Positions 1 to 10,500 of a stretch of DNA of 64,000 bases are shown piece after piece (position 1 is the stretch's first letter; each line of letters starts with the position of its first letter). The position numbers and the translations under genes are program-made. A model generated the notes under the pieces. The model saw nothing but the letters and a program-made list of their open reading frames with translations, was not told the origin of the DNA and ran no database searches. The DNA is from Nostoc sp. FACHB-892 (lineage in GTDB: Bacteria; Cyanobacteriota; Cyanobacteriia; Cyanobacteriales; Nostocaceae): contig NZ_JACJTR010000007.1 in NCBI RefSeq assembly GCF_014698795.1, positions 248,001 through 312,000 on the forward strand. Reading direction: 5' to 3'.

Positions 1-27
1 TTCAACTGGACTCGATCTAATAATCTG

Positions 28-1498
<1,471 letters not shown>

Positions 1499-1580
1499 AT
1501 GGATGTAGTGTATCACCTTCGTTCTATCTGGGAGCAAGAGTGTTAACAATTTATGCTGTTTTTTCGGAGTTTGGCGATGT

Positions 1581-1796
1581 CTATGACGGGCTGCGCCTAC
1601 GCTGTTTCTGTTGAATAATGTCTAATACTGCCTTGTGGATTTCCTCTGGAGTCATTGATCCGGGATAAGTCGCAGAGGGAGGTTTTGCCGTCAAACGATC
1701 CGCAAGTGCGTAAAAAGCCTCTTGATCATCTTGGTGTGCAATGACGTAGGCGCGTAATTCTGCCTTGCTCATAGCATCAAAGTTTAGTTTACTCAT
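1581..1796 (-). CDS. DUF6887-like small cyanobacterial protein
   Basis: A 71-residue acidic, helix-rich protein beginning MSKLNFDAMSKAELRAYV, the pattern I associate with the DUF6887 family of cyanobacterial small proteins. It has no signal peptide or membrane segment. Its ATG overlaps the stop codon of the upstream DUF6888-like frame (ATGA overlap), so the two are translationally coupled. DUF6887 and DUF6888 genes usually occur as such pairs, and the function is unknown. The partner's damaged start makes it unclear whether this gene is still translated by coupling. Confidence 0.75.
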   Translation of the reverse strand: MSKLNFDAMSKAELRAYVIAHQDDQEAFYALADRLTAKPPSATYPGSMTPEEIHKAVLDIIQQKQRRRSPS

Positions 1797-1969
1797 GGAT
1801 ATTCCCAGTTGCCATCAAGACTAATCAGAATTTCTATATCTTCTCCAGCCAAGATGAATATTTTTCCAGTGCGCTCATCTAGACGCACCATGTAAATTAG
1901 TTTGTAGGCAGTCGTCAATAATTGACATAGGTAGACACATTTAAGGGCTTGTGCTGCTGTTGGAAGGAT
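1793..1969 (-). CDS. DUF6888-like small protein with non-standard ATC start (possibly broken)
   Basis: A 58-codon frame with the DUF6888 pattern: LCQLLTTAYK, then VRLDERTGKIFILAGEDIEI, ending DGNWEYP. No ATG, GTG or TTG lies upstream in frame before the stop. A good ribosome-binding site (AAAGGAG) sits five bases before an ATC codon at 1967-1969, exactly where the family's start would be expected, so the start looks like ATG mutated to ATC. ATC is a very weak start codon, so the gene may be silent or translated poorly. It overlaps the DUF6887-like gene by four bases. Confidence 0.65.
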   Translation of the reverse strand: MLPTAAQALKCVYLCQLLTTAYKLIYMVRLDERTGKIFILAGEDIEILISLDGNWEYP

Positions 1970-2115
1970 AACCGCTCCTTTGATATAAAAGCTTATTTAT
2001 ATTTTATAGTAATTTAATGGAGCCGACCCTGTACCATAGTTTGTTAATTTTGCATAGTTTACAGCCGAAGATATCGCTGATATTTATGGCTATGACCGTG
2101 CAAACATCTTATAGT

Positions 2116-2592
2116 TTAACAAGCTGTAACTCGAACATCAGAAGAAAAAGATTGTTCGCAATACTTTCTAATTAGAGCTTGGGCATTTTCGCGTCGCTTT
2201 CCTGTAAATAAATTACATACTACTTCTTCAGATTGAGAGTAAAGATGTAGTAATCCAAAGTCTTTCACCCGTGAATAAAGTAAGGGAACCTCTGCAAGAG
2301 CGAGTAAAGTTGCTTTTTTGCGATCGCGCTCCTTTGCTTCATCGGAGTCATGATATGAAGACTGAAAATCTACGACCAAACAAGGTTTATAATCATAGTC
2401 TGTTATTAAGGCATCCACATTAGAGCTAAAGAAAAATTTTTTGAGTTCCCAATCAATGCTGTTATCTAGTTCGCAAAATTGGCATAAGCTAACCTGTGTA
2501 TGAATTTTATAACTATCATCTACACAAGTTTGCAAAAACTCTAGCATCCTTTCTTCGTATGCATTAACTAGCCTTTTGATTTTGAGAGGCAT
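2116..2592 (-). CDS. DUF2726-like protein, possible nuclease fold
   Basis: A 158-residue soluble protein. The centre reads VDALITDYDYKPCLVVDF, then DEAKERDRKKATLLALAEVPLLY, which resembles DUF2726 (xxVDFVL...LxVIELD...RDxxKxxxLxxAGIPxLR). DUF2726 is related to PD-(D/E)XK nuclease folds. Here the usual E-L-D is replaced by V-D-F, so catalysis is uncertain. The ATG overlaps the upstream gene's stop (TAATG), making a two-gene operon. Family assignment is by eye; the partner is unknown. Confidence 0.6.
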   Translation of the reverse strand: MPLKIKRLVNAYEERMLEFLQTCVDDSYKIHTQVSLCQFCELDNSIDWELKKFFFSSNVDALITDYDYKPCLVVDFQSSYHDSDEAKERDRKKATLLALAEVPLLYSRVKDFGLLHLYSQSEEVVCNLFTGKRRENAQALIRKYCEQSFSSDVRVTAC

Positions 2593-3356
2593 TATTGTTG
2601 CTCCATGAGTATTTTTGCAAAATAAATAATAAATTCTTCTAACACTTCTTTTGAATTTATTGCAACTTGATATGCATAGTTAAAAAGCTTGTCTTTACCT
2701 ATGTCGCCTTTACCAATGTTTAAGCAACAGTCACTATTATCCAAAGAATTTGAAAGTGGATGCTTATTTATATATTTGTTTTGTATTATGTCAACGAGTT
2801 GCATATCATTAATATTCTGAATTTTAGAATCAGAATAAGCATTTTTTGCTTCTTTATAAGCTATCCCATCAAAATTCAATTCAAAATCTCCTATAATTTG
2901 TCCTTTAAAAGTTTCTCTATATTCTTTGCTTAAATCAAAAAAAATGTTTTTCTTACTAGGTATTATCCAATAAAATTTTGATATTTCATGAAACATTGTT
3001 ACTACGTTTTCCAATTCGGGCATTTTTGTAAAAAAATTGATTGAAAAGTTTAGCTTTAGTAAATATGGCTCTAATATCTCTTGAGGAATAGAAATGGATA
3101 AACCTTCTTTTCTTTGAGCAAAAACAAGCTGATAACGTTTAGCTCCTTTTCCAGGATTTTTCAATTTATATCCTATGTATTGAGATGTACGTTTTTCCTG
3201 AAACTTGTTATAAAAGCCAAGTTTATCCAGCAGACTGGTAGCTAAAGACATTAAATCTTCCCCGCCTTCAATCACCTGGATGTTTGTTGAAATCAAACGG
3301 GGAACGCCGTTTTCTACCTCAAAACGCTGGATAACATCGTATATAATTTTTGACAT
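2592..3356 (-). CDS. uncharacterised protein, first gene of a two-gene operon
   Basis: A 254-residue protein I do not recognise. It is lysine- and asparagine-rich, with no signal peptide or membrane helix. The N-terminal part reads VIQRFEVENGVPRLISTNIQ, followed by a stretch GYKLKNPGKGAKRYQLVFAQ and a mixed alpha/beta-looking middle. Base composition is markedly AT-richer than thiC, which suggests an accessory origin. The stop overlaps the start of the DUF2726-like gene, so the products probably act together. No function is proposed. Confidence 0.65.
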   Translation of the reverse strand: MSKIIYDVIQRFEVENGVPRLISTNIQVIEGGEDLMSLATSLLDKLGFYNKFQEKRTSQYIGYKLKNPGKGAKRYQLVFAQRKEGLSISIPQEILEPYLLKLNFSINFFTKMPELENVVTMFHEISKFYWIIPSKKNIFFDLSKEYRETFKGQIIGDFELNFDGIAYKEAKNAYSDSKIQNINDMQLVDIIQNKYINKHPLSNSLDNSDCCLNIGKGDIGKDKLFNYAYQVAINSKEVLEEFIIYFAKILMEQQ

Positions 3357-3753
3357 AAGTTAATTTCCAAAAACCTTAGCTTAGGTTCATGGAAACAGTG
3401 TAACGCTTATTCTGAAATAATCCAATAGTCTTAGATAAGATTTTTAGATTTGATTGTAAGTGCTAATTCTCTCCATAGCTTGATGGCTATACTAAAGGCG
3501 ATCGCACCCTCACGCCCTTCACCCACCTGGCTAAAAGAAACCTCTCCCTGGTTTTACTACGCAAAACCGTCCCTCTCCGACTCGGAGAGGGACAGACTTG
3601 AACGAAATTTCAAGGCAGGGCGAGGTTTCTAAATTGTATAAACACTCTTTACGGTTGTTAACTGTTGACGTTAACAGTCATTAGTCATCAGTCATCAGCC
3701 TTCATGTAAATGTTCAAGTTAAATGCGTAACACCTTACCTAAGTACATCTGTT
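3357..3753. other. intergenic region with a hairpin and Nostoc-type repeats
   Basis: There is no convincing gene. It contains a HIP1 octamer near 3499, a perfect short hairpin at 3571-3591 (CCCTCTCC / GGAGAGGG) inside a widespread Nostoc repeat, and a TTAGTCATCAGTCATCAG-type heptamer repeat around 3680. A 60-codon frame across the hairpin is repeat sequence, not a gene. Confidence 0.5.
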
Positions 3754-4233
3754 TCAGCAAGTAGCCGCGACTACTTTCGCATATTTGCTAACGTAGTCCA
3801 CAAATAATTGCTTCAGTCGAGGACTAACGCCAGCGTGTTCAAAGAATCCAAAACCCAGATTCTTAGCTCTTGCTAAGGTTTCCTCTGGTGTTAATCCTTC
3901 CTGGATAGCAATACTTAAAAGCGCAATTCCAGTCGATCGCATCCCGGCTGCACAATGCACAACTACTGGTTTAGGAATTTGTTCTAGTGTCGTGAGGATT
4001 TTGGTAATTGCCTCTTCATTCAAATTTTTTAAATCTACCTTGAGTGGGACATTTGTGTAATGCAACCCCAATGCTTCCGCTACTTTTTGCTCATCCTGGG
4101 AAAATCCTACCTCATCAGGCGATCGCAGATTTAAAACAGACTTAAAACCTTCTTGGATAGCTTGCTCAAGCTGTTTTGGTATAACTTGTCCTGTTGTTGT
4201 CAAGTTTTCGTTAATCTGTATGGCGTTGATCAC
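3754..4233 (-). CDS. DUF442/BLH-type tyrosine phosphatase-like protein
   Basis: The chosen frame encodes 159 residues with the active-site loop VHCAAGMRSTG, a CX4R variant typical of the DUF442 (beta-lactamase-hydrolase-like) phosphatase group rather than the CX5R of ordinary tyrosine phosphatases. The N-terminal block QINENLTTTGQV and the SVLNLRSPDE strand also fit. The frame is open to 4290, but AAAAGGAG lies five bases before a GTG at 4233, which gives the family-like N-terminus. Relatives are linked to sulfide or persulfide metabolism, or to dephosphorylation; the substrate is unknown. It has no operon partner and a 260-bp AT-rich gap upstream. Confidence 0.8.
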   Translation of the reverse strand: MINAIQINENLTTTGQVIPKQLEQAIQEGFKSVLNLRSPDEVGFSQDEQKVAEALGLHYTNVPLKVDLKNLNEEAITKILTTLEQIPKPVVVHCAAGMRSTGIALLSIAIQEGLTPEETLARAKNLGFGFFEHAGVSPRLKQLFVDYVSKYAKVVAATC

Positions 4234-4554
4234 ATTCACTCCTTTTAACTCTCTAATGGGTTCCAGCTTGGTAAATACTTGAATTAGCAAGCTTTAAAAA
4301 GATATTTAAATAAAAAACACAAAATTAGCTAAATATCACAATATATTGCTTGATTAATTCAAAATATGCCTTTTTAAGTAGGTTATTTTATTGCTTTATT
4401 TATAATATACGGTTTGTCGATAGATTTAAGGTAAATTATAATTTGTTATAGATTCAGATGATGTTATTGCTGTAACTTATAACTCAGAGGTTATACTATT
4501 GGGCAAGTTAAGGGAGCAATAAAATCAGGATTTTCGTTAACAAGGACATAAATA

Positions 4555-5253
4555 ATGATTGCAACAGAGCAAGTTTCTTCTCTATCTATTGGGATAGTGT
4601 TGTTTCCAAATGTGACGCAGTTGGATTTCACGGGGCCCTATGAAGTCTTTGCAAAATTGCCAAACGTGCAATTATACCTGCTGGCGGAAACACTCGAACC
4701 GATTCGGAGCGATTGCGGACTTACCTTTCTACCTGACACAACCTTTGCTCAAGCCCCAGCCTTAGATGTGTTATTTGTGCCAGGAGGCCCAGGTATCAAT
4801 GCCAAAATGGAAGATGGAAAGTTTCTCGACTTCTTAAAAACTCAAGGGAAACAAGCCCGCTACGTTACAGCTGTCTGCACTGGCTCTTTGTTACTGGCGG
4901 GGGCGGGGTTACTTCAGGGCTATCGCGCCACTACTCACTGGCTATCATTAGATTTACTTGAGATACTGGGAGTTGAGACAGTTGCACAAAGAGTTGTCGT
5001 TGATCGCAATCGAATTACAGGCGGCGGTGTGACAGCAGGCATTGATTTTGGGCTAACTTTAGCTGCTGAGTTATTCGGGGAAGCGATCGCCCAAGAAATT
5101 CAACTAAAAATCGAATACAATCCCCAACCCCCTTTTAATAGTGGTTCTCCTCATACTGCCCCTGCGGCTGTACTTGCTCATGTTACAAATGCGAGCCAAA
5201 ATTTTCAAGAAATTAGACGGCAAATTGTCCAGCGAGTTGTGACACAATTGTAA
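4555..5253 (+). CDS. DJ-1/PfpI family protein, isonitrile hydratase-like
   Basis: A 232-residue cytosolic protein of the class I glutamine amidotransferase-like fold. Visible motifs are IGIVLFPNVTQLDFTGPYEV near the start, FVPGGPG in the middle and AVCTGSLLLAGAGLLQG, with the nucleophile-elbow cysteine. These match the isonitrile hydratase (InhA)/GlxA-like branch, but the C-terminal AraC DNA-binding domain of GlxA regulators is absent, so an enzyme is more likely than a regulator. The substrate is not predictable. Start ATG at 4555 follows an AAGGA site. Monocistronic. Confidence 0.85.
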   Translation: MIATEQVSSLSIGIVLFPNVTQLDFTGPYEVFAKLPNVQLYLLAETLEPIRSDCGLTFLPDTTFAQAPALDVLFVPGGPGINAKMEDGKFLDFLKTQGKQARYVTAVCTGSLLLAGAGLLQGYRATTHWLSLDLLEILGVETVAQRVVVDRNRITGGGVTAGIDFGLTLAAELFGEAIAQEIQLKIEYNPQPPFNSGSPHTAPAAVLAHVTNASQNFQEIRRQIVQRVVTQL

Positions 5254-5414
5254 ACTGATAAGATCGGCAAAGCAGTTGAGAATTTGGCTAGTTGATGTGT
5301 TGCGATGTCTACAATGGGTTACACCTATGCAACTAAAACCTCTTATAACCAAAGTTGATATCTTTGTATAAGAAAGTCAAACAGGCATATAATCTGAATG
5401 CCAGTCCTGAACTT

Positions 5415-5912
5415 ATGAGTGCTAACGAAATATTTCTTCGGCCTGCCCAGGAAACAGATGCGTGGGTACTGAGTGCAATTCATATTGCCGCTATTAAAGC
5501 TTTACCTGCAACTTTCTATACCCAAAAAGAACTTTTAGCTTGGCGTAATTACCGCAACAAACCTGATGGTTCAAATATCTTGAAGAGTATGAAAGTAGAA
5601 ACTTGCAGGGTTGCCATCAAGGGAAATGTTATTATAGGTTTTGCTAGTTTTATTGTTGATGAACTAATCGGTCTATATGTTCATCCTAAATATCAAGGTC
5701 AAGGGTTCGGGCGTATCTTAGTTCAACATTTTTGCGATGAAGCGATTGATCAAGGTATAGATAAGGTAATTACAACTGCTAGCCTTTATGCCGAAGGTTT
5801 TTATTTACGACTAGGATTTACTGCTATCCAAAGAGAGCCTCATTATTTAAGAAGTGGGGTAGTTGTTCCAGTTACTAAAATGAGCAAAATATTAGCTATT
5901 GCACCGACATAA
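5415..5912 (+). CDS. GNAT family N-acetyltransferase
   Basis: From the ATG at 5415 the protein has 165 residues. It shows the GNAT acetyl-CoA pattern: IIGFASFIVDELIGLYVHPKYQGQGFGRILVQ, with the Q-G-Q-G-F-G pyrophosphate loop, followed by a VITTASLYAEGFYLRLGF helix-strand typical of the C-terminal half. An in-frame TTG lies 20 codons upstream, but the domain begins at IFLRPAQETDAW, so the ATG is preferred. The acceptor substrate is unknown. A short gap separates it from the DJ-1 gene and no operon signal is obvious. Confidence 0.85.
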   Translation: MSANEIFLRPAQETDAWVLSAIHIAAIKALPATFYTQKELLAWRNYRNKPDGSNILKSMKVETCRVAIKGNVIIGFASFIVDELIGLYVHPKYQGQGFGRILVQHFCDEAIDQGIDKVITTASLYAEGFYLRLGFTAIQREPHYLRSGVVVPVTKMSKILAIAPT

Positions 5913-6152
5913 ATTTGAGCATATATAAGACTCATATTTGATTTTTGAAAAAACTCCGTACAACTCAAAAAGGCTGATTTCTTATTCTATACTCCCTAAT
6001 TTCTGCCTATGCAAATAAGTTTTGAAATCAAAATTGATTCCTATACAAAATTTTGAATAAGTTTAAGAATGCTGGTATCAAGATTAATTTCTCCAAGTTG
6101 CAACAACTTTTTCCGTATAACCTATGATGTAAGTAAGTACTTGCCATCATAA

Positions 6153-6761
6153 ATGAATAAAACCATCCGTTCATCAACTCTCACCCGTACACGTTTGATA
6201 GAAGCCGCCTCGCAAGTATTTGCCAGTTTAGGTGTTCAAGGAGCAACTACCCGTGAAATAGCTCGTGTTGCTGGTGTGAATGAGGTAACTTTATTTCGCC
6301 ACTTTGCTAGCAAAGAACAACTTTTGGGAGCAGTAATTGAAAATGCCTTAGCGCTTCAGACAGAAGCTCTTGCACACCCCGAAGCCTGGACACAGGATCT
6401 AAAAATTGATTTAAAACAGTATGCCATTCTTTACAATACTATGCTTGAGGCACAGGAAGACTTAATTCGTACCTTCATTGGAGAAGCCAAACGTCATCCG
6501 GAGGCAGCCAAACAAGTGATTCAAGAAGCTGCCAAGCCTTTAGAGGAAAAACTGGTAGCTTATCTGCAATCGAGTCAGAAACGAGGCATTGTTAAAGCAA
6601 ACCTTGATCCATTTCCAGCAGTCGATATGTTTACAGGAATGCTGTTAGCTGGAATGCTATGCCGCAGTGCAAAATTCAATCAAGGCAACTATAGCTGTGA
6701 TGACTATATTGAAACCTGTGTAGATATTTTTGTATGCGGTATCAGTGCTACTGTTCTCTAA
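6153..6761 (+). CDS. TetR/AcrR family transcriptional regulator
   Basis: The 202-residue protein has a classic TetR N-terminal helix-turn-helix: RTRLIEAASQVFASLGVQGA, then TTREIARVAGVNEVTLFRHFASK, at about residues 12-57. The remainder is the all-helical ligand and dimer domain. TetR proteins usually repress an adjacent gene or their own promoter. Here the downstream gene is convergent (PaaK-like ligase), so the target is not obvious; upstream lies a 240-bp AT-rich gap that probably holds the operator. Confidence 0.9.
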   Translation: MNKTIRSSTLTRTRLIEAASQVFASLGVQGATTREIARVAGVNEVTLFRHFASKEQLLGAVIENALALQTEALAHPEAWTQDLKIDLKQYAILYNTMLEAQEDLIRTFIGEAKRHPEAAKQVIQEAAKPLEEKLVAYLQSSQKRGIVKANLDPFPAVDMFTGMLLAGMLCRSAKFNQGNYSCDDYIETCVDIFVCGISATVL

Positions 6762-6819
6762 ATTGTTAATAAATAATTACCTATACTGCAAACCATTGCA
6801 CATGGAAGAGAGGGAAAAA

Positions 6820-8370
6820 CTACCTCTGACGGGTATAACGATGCTTCACTCCAATGGGAAAATATTCAGAATCACCCATTGGGGCTAATGTAACTTGTGG
6901 TGTTTGATATTCTGGGGGAACATAATTAGCAAACTCGCTATTTAGGCGTAGCAGTTGTGAAAGAATGGAAAATGCGATCGCTTGTTTTTGAGCTTCACTA
7001 CCCTCTACCCCTGGTGCTAACTCTACAACCACAGATAAAAATCGGTTTTTATCAGCATCTTCTTTTACCTGCAATACAAATTTACCCGTCACCCATTCTT
7101 GAATTACTGGTTGCTCTAATCCCACCGTTACATTTTCTGGATATATATTTGCGCCAAAGTAGGAAACTGTAAAGTTAGAACGGCCGAAGACATAAACAAA
7201 AGGTAGTTGATGAATACCTCTAGGGGAGTGGGGAGTGCTGTTAGTGATAGCCGGGCGTTGAGGCAGTGCTGAGTTCTCTAACGCTGCAACAGGGTTAAAT
7301 TCCCATTCTGCTAAAAATTGCAGCATGGCATCATAGCTAATTATTCCGCCAGTATCCAAGATGTCATAACGCACTAAGGGAATACCGTTATCTCCAGAAA
7401 ACAACAATCCGCCATCTTGAACTTCAAAAAAGCGAGTGAAGGGATCATATTGTACTAGTGTAGGTAAGCGCGATTCCCCAAATAAAGCTCTAGCTGCATC
7501 AGGATTTTGTGCCAAAAAACGGCGAATGCAGATACTTAAGGGGGTTTCATTACCCAAAACTCCTGCATCCGCAGTACCGTAAAGTGATGCAAAATCATAG
7601 CAAGGATTTTGTGAACCAATTCTTTCGCCAACTAAACTCCGCCATTCTTCACTAAATACTTCTCCCGCCATCACTAACTTAATCTGATATTGTTGCCACT
7701 CCACGCCACGAGCGATACCAGTATCAATCACATCTTTTAAAAATGGCGGGTATCCCAATAACACTACTTGTTTAAATGCTGAACCTAGTTCTTGGACAAC
7801 TCGCAAGATTTCTTCTTTGTTGTTACCAGGAGTAATTACAGTGATGGGATAACCTTTGCTAGCAAGATAACGACAGCAATTAGTGGTGAACATTCCACCT
7901 ACCCAAGTGCCCAAACTGAAACAAATCACAGCTAAAGTACGTCTAGTATCTGTATGGAAACTATCGTGAAAAATCTGTTCAAAGCGTGTGGTGATTTGGA
8001 GTTCATCTGTGAAAAAACGGGGCCAAAATGTCGGTTTCCCACTAGAACCTGATGAAGCAGCTATCATGTCGCACGCTTCTAATTGTCCGTTGCGGCACAA
8101 GTCAGCTAAAGGGTAACGCAGTATATAATTTTGTTTAGCGATCGCTGGTAATTTTTGAAACTCCTCTAAGGTTTGAATAGTTGCGGGATTAATTTCCCTC
8201 TCTGCTAAAAAAGCTTTGTAGGCAGGTACATTAGCCGCCACATCGTGAAATAAAGCTAAAGCTGCCGAACTTTGAGTGTTGAGATGTCGTTGCAGTACTG
8301 TTTCTAGGGGGGTAGACAAAAAATCTTCAAATGCTTTAATTGTTTGCTGTTGTCGTGGCTTGCGGTTCAT
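6820..8370 (-). CDS. phenylacetate-CoA ligase-like adenylate-forming enzyme
   Basis: A 516-residue member of the PaaK/CoF-synthetase branch of the ANL adenylating enzymes. It has the phosphate-binding loop MIAASSGSSGKPTFW and a second ATP motif region FASLYGTADAGVLGNETP, then GDNGIPLVRYDILDTGG. The family activates a carboxylic acid with ATP and passes it to CoA or another acceptor; the acid cannot be predicted. No thioesterase, dehydrogenase or carrier gene is adjacent. It converges on the TetR gene with a 58-bp gap. Appears complete. Confidence 0.8.
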   Translation of the reverse strand: MNRKPRQQQTIKAFEDFLSTPLETVLQRHLNTQSSAALALFHDVAANVPAYKAFLAEREINPATIQTLEEFQKLPAIAKQNYILRYPLADLCRNGQLEACDMIAASSGSSGKPTFWPRFFTDELQITTRFEQIFHDSFHTDTRRTLAVICFSLGTWVGGMFTTNCCRYLASKGYPITVITPGNNKEEILRVVQELGSAFKQVVLLGYPPFLKDVIDTGIARGVEWQQYQIKLVMAGEVFSEEWRSLVGERIGSQNPCYDFASLYGTADAGVLGNETPLSICIRRFLAQNPDAARALFGESRLPTLVQYDPFTRFFEVQDGGLLFSGDNGIPLVRYDILDTGGIISYDAMLQFLAEWEFNPVAALENSALPQRPAITNSTPHSPRGIHQLPFVYVFGRSNFTVSYFGANIYPENVTVGLEQPVIQEWVTGKFVLQVKEDADKNRFLSVVVELAPGVEGSEAQKQAIAFSILSQLLRLNSEFANYVPPEYQTPQVTLAPMGDSEYFPIGVKHRYTRQR

Positions 8371-8607
8371 AACGCTTGTTTTTATCCTGAAGTAGAACCA
8401 ACACCGTTAAAATAATTCGTAATGACGCTCTCTGCAAGACGCTAGGCATAACTTGCTTCTTTGCAGGAGTACGCAGACTCGCTACCGCTACGCTTAAAGC
8501 GTAGCTATGCCGCAGGCTTTACGTAATTCGTAATTCGTAGGATATCCGAAAATAAGGGTATGCGCGTTGTAGTTAATCAATAAAACCTTAATCTATCCTT
8601 GGGCACC
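8371..8607. repeat. Nostoc-type repeat cluster upstream of the first kinase
   Basis: Contains an imperfect palindrome around 8478-8520 (CTACGCTTAAAGCGTAG core) flanked by GACGCTCTCTGCAAGACGC and the ATTCGTAATTCGTA heptamer repeat. These are dispersed intergenic repeats and nothing coding is visible. Confidence 0.5.
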
Positions 8608-10296
8608 ATGCAGCTCTATTGCAGTAAACAACACACAAATAATGGTAATAACCGCTTTTGTACCCATTGTGGTGAGCCATTACCTCTTGCTGTGGGACAG
8701 GTGGTGGATAATCGCTATCAAATTATTCGTCATTTAGGGCAAGGCGGCTTTGGACGCACCTATTTGGCGGAGGATATAAATAAATCCCATCAAACCTGTG
8801 TGTTGAAGGAATTTGCACCCCAAGTACAAGAACATCAAGATTTACAAAAAGCTAAAGAGTTATTTGAGCGAGAAGCAAATGTTCTGAAAAAACTTCAGCA
8901 TCCACAAATTCCGTGTTTTCATACCTCGCTACAAGTGAAGATAGGCGCTAAAGATTTTTTCTTTCTAGTGCAAGATTATGTGGATGGTGATAATTACTAC
9001 CAACTATTAGAACAACGCGAGAGTCAAGGAAAGACTTTCAGTGAAGAGGAAGTAATCACCCTCCTGCAACAGATTTTACCTGTGTTATCTTACATCCACT
9101 CACGAGATGTAGTTCACCGTGATATCTCTCCCGACAATTTGATTTGGCGGCGTTCTGATAATTTACCAGTGCTGATTGATTTTGGTGGTGTCAAGCAATT
9201 GCCAGCTTCTCAAGGTTTTTGGCGGACTAAGCTAGCTGAAAATAATACTTTGCTGGGTAAAAAAGGCTACGCTCCAGAAGAACAGTTACGGCAGGGGAAA
9301 GCATTTTTTAGTAGTGATTTATATTCTTTAGCGGTGACATCACTGGTGTTACTTACAGGGCAAGAACCGCAAAAATTATACGATAGCTACCAGGGGATTT
9401 GGAGATGGGGAAAGGAAATTCGAGTTAGTCCCCAACTCGAAGCGGTGTTAAAAAGAATGCTGGCTTATAAACCGAGCGATCGCTACCAACGAGCCGAGCA
9501 AATCCTCAAAGATTTACCATCGCCAACTGCAACTAAATCTAAATCCACAGGTAATTATATTACTACCAAGCTCAAGACGATGGTAGTTGCTCCGGGAAAA
9601 CAACGTGCCAGTGGTATTGTGAGTAGATTCCAGAGCAAAACGCAAGCGATTGCTAAACCGATATCTTGGCCTGTTTGGATTCGCCCTTTTGTGATCAGTT
9701 TAGGGGGAACGGCTTTAGTTGGATTAACTTTAGCGGCGGGAAATGCAGTCATTCGTACTGTAACTTCAATCACTATTCCAACAATTTCCTTACCGGAAAT
9801 TCCCCAGTTTCCTAATCCGATTGGTAAACCAGTCAGTGACAAAGGAAAAAATAGTGATCTCCAGGAAATTGTCAGTCGTCGCCAACAGCTAGAAATTACT
9901 GAAGGATTTTTTATTCCTTTCGTAGATAATTTATTTTATACAAAAAAACCAGAACTCAAGGGACGTAGCCTCACATCTAAATCTGAAGACGCTGGTTTAC
10001 GAGATGAATGGTCTGGTATTGCTGACGATTTGTTGAATAAAATAGAACAGGCTAACCTCAGTACAGCAGCTCGTCGGAAATTGGGTAAATACAGCCAAAA
10101 AGATTACGAAACATGGAGACGACAAGCACGATCGGGGCAGTTAGGGAACTATACAATTGATCAGCTGAACAAATATACAAATGAAAAATTTGATCGATTG
10201 TTTCCTGATCAGCAGCGTTGGAAACTCAATCAACAGACTTTTGGTCAAATTTGGTATGCGATCGCAGCTGATCAAGTCAGTAAAGTACAAAAATAG
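8608..10296 (+). CDS. zinc-ribbon Ser/Thr protein kinase with transmembrane segment and unnamed C-terminal domain
   Basis: 562 residues from the ATG at 8608. The order is: an N-terminal zinc ribbon (C at about 5, then CTHC); a Hanks-type kinase (GQGGFGRTYLAE loop, VLKEF lysine, HRDISPDN catalytic loop, DFGG); a linker; one hydrophobic helix around residues 355-385 (VISLGGTALVGLTLAAGNAVI); then a C-terminal domain of about 130 residues from RRQQLEITEGFF to FGQIWYAIAADQV. The C-terminal part should lie outside the membrane and may sense something. The next gene is a paralogue with the same C-terminal domain. Cyanobacterial kinases of this type phosphorylate proteins; targets are unknown. Confidence 0.9.
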   Translation: MQLYCSKQHTNNGNNRFCTHCGEPLPLAVGQVVDNRYQIIRHLGQGGFGRTYLAEDINKSHQTCVLKEFAPQVQEHQDLQKAKELFEREANVLKKLQHPQIPCFHTSLQVKIGAKDFFFLVQDYVDGDNYYQLLEQRESQGKTFSEEEVITLLQQILPVLSYIHSRDVVHRDISPDNLIWRRSDNLPVLIDFGGVKQLPASQGFWRTKLAENNTLLGKKGYAPEEQLRQGKAFFSSDLYSLAVTSLVLLTGQEPQKLYDSYQGIWRWGKEIRVSPQLEAVLKRMLAYKPSDRYQRAEQILKDLPSPTATKSKSTGNYITTKLKTMVVAPGKQRASGIVSRFQSKTQAIAKPISWPVWIRPFVISLGGTALVGLTLAAGNAVIRTVTSITIPTISLPEIPQFPNPIGKPVSDKGKNSDLQEIVSRRQQLEITEGFFIPFVDNLFYTKKPELKGRSLTSKSEDAGLRDEWSGIADDLLNKIEQANLSTAARRKLGKYSQKDYETWRRQARSGQLGNYTIDQLNKYTNEKFDRLFPDQQRWKLNQQTFGQIWYAIAADQVSKVQK

Positions 10297-10500
10297 AGTT
10301 AGGAGTGAGGAGTTAAGAGTGAGGAGTCAGGAGTTATGAATTACGGTAATTTTCTTTATAGACTACGGTTTAAGACACAGAGTACTGTAGTTTAATAAAT
10401 TGAAAAACGCTACTCTCTACTCTCTACTCCCTGTTGACTGTTGACTATTAACTCCTAACTATTAACTCCTAACTCCTAACTCGTAACTCCTCACTTTCCA
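10297..10500. repeat. inverted heptamer repeats between tandem kinases
   Basis: The left arm is GAGTTAGGAGTGAGGAGTTA-type repeats (10294-10337); the right arm is the complementary TAACTCCTAACTATTAACTCC-type repeats (10444-10495). The arms can pair into a long imperfect hairpin. Short tandemly repeated heptamers of this kind are widespread in Nostoc; here they may also limit transcription between the kinases. Confidence 0.6.

Noticed and set aside
3450-3632. 60-codon plus-strand frame
   Set aside because: It lies across a dispersed hairpin repeat; the translation is the familiar repeat-derived peptide, with no ribosome-binding site.
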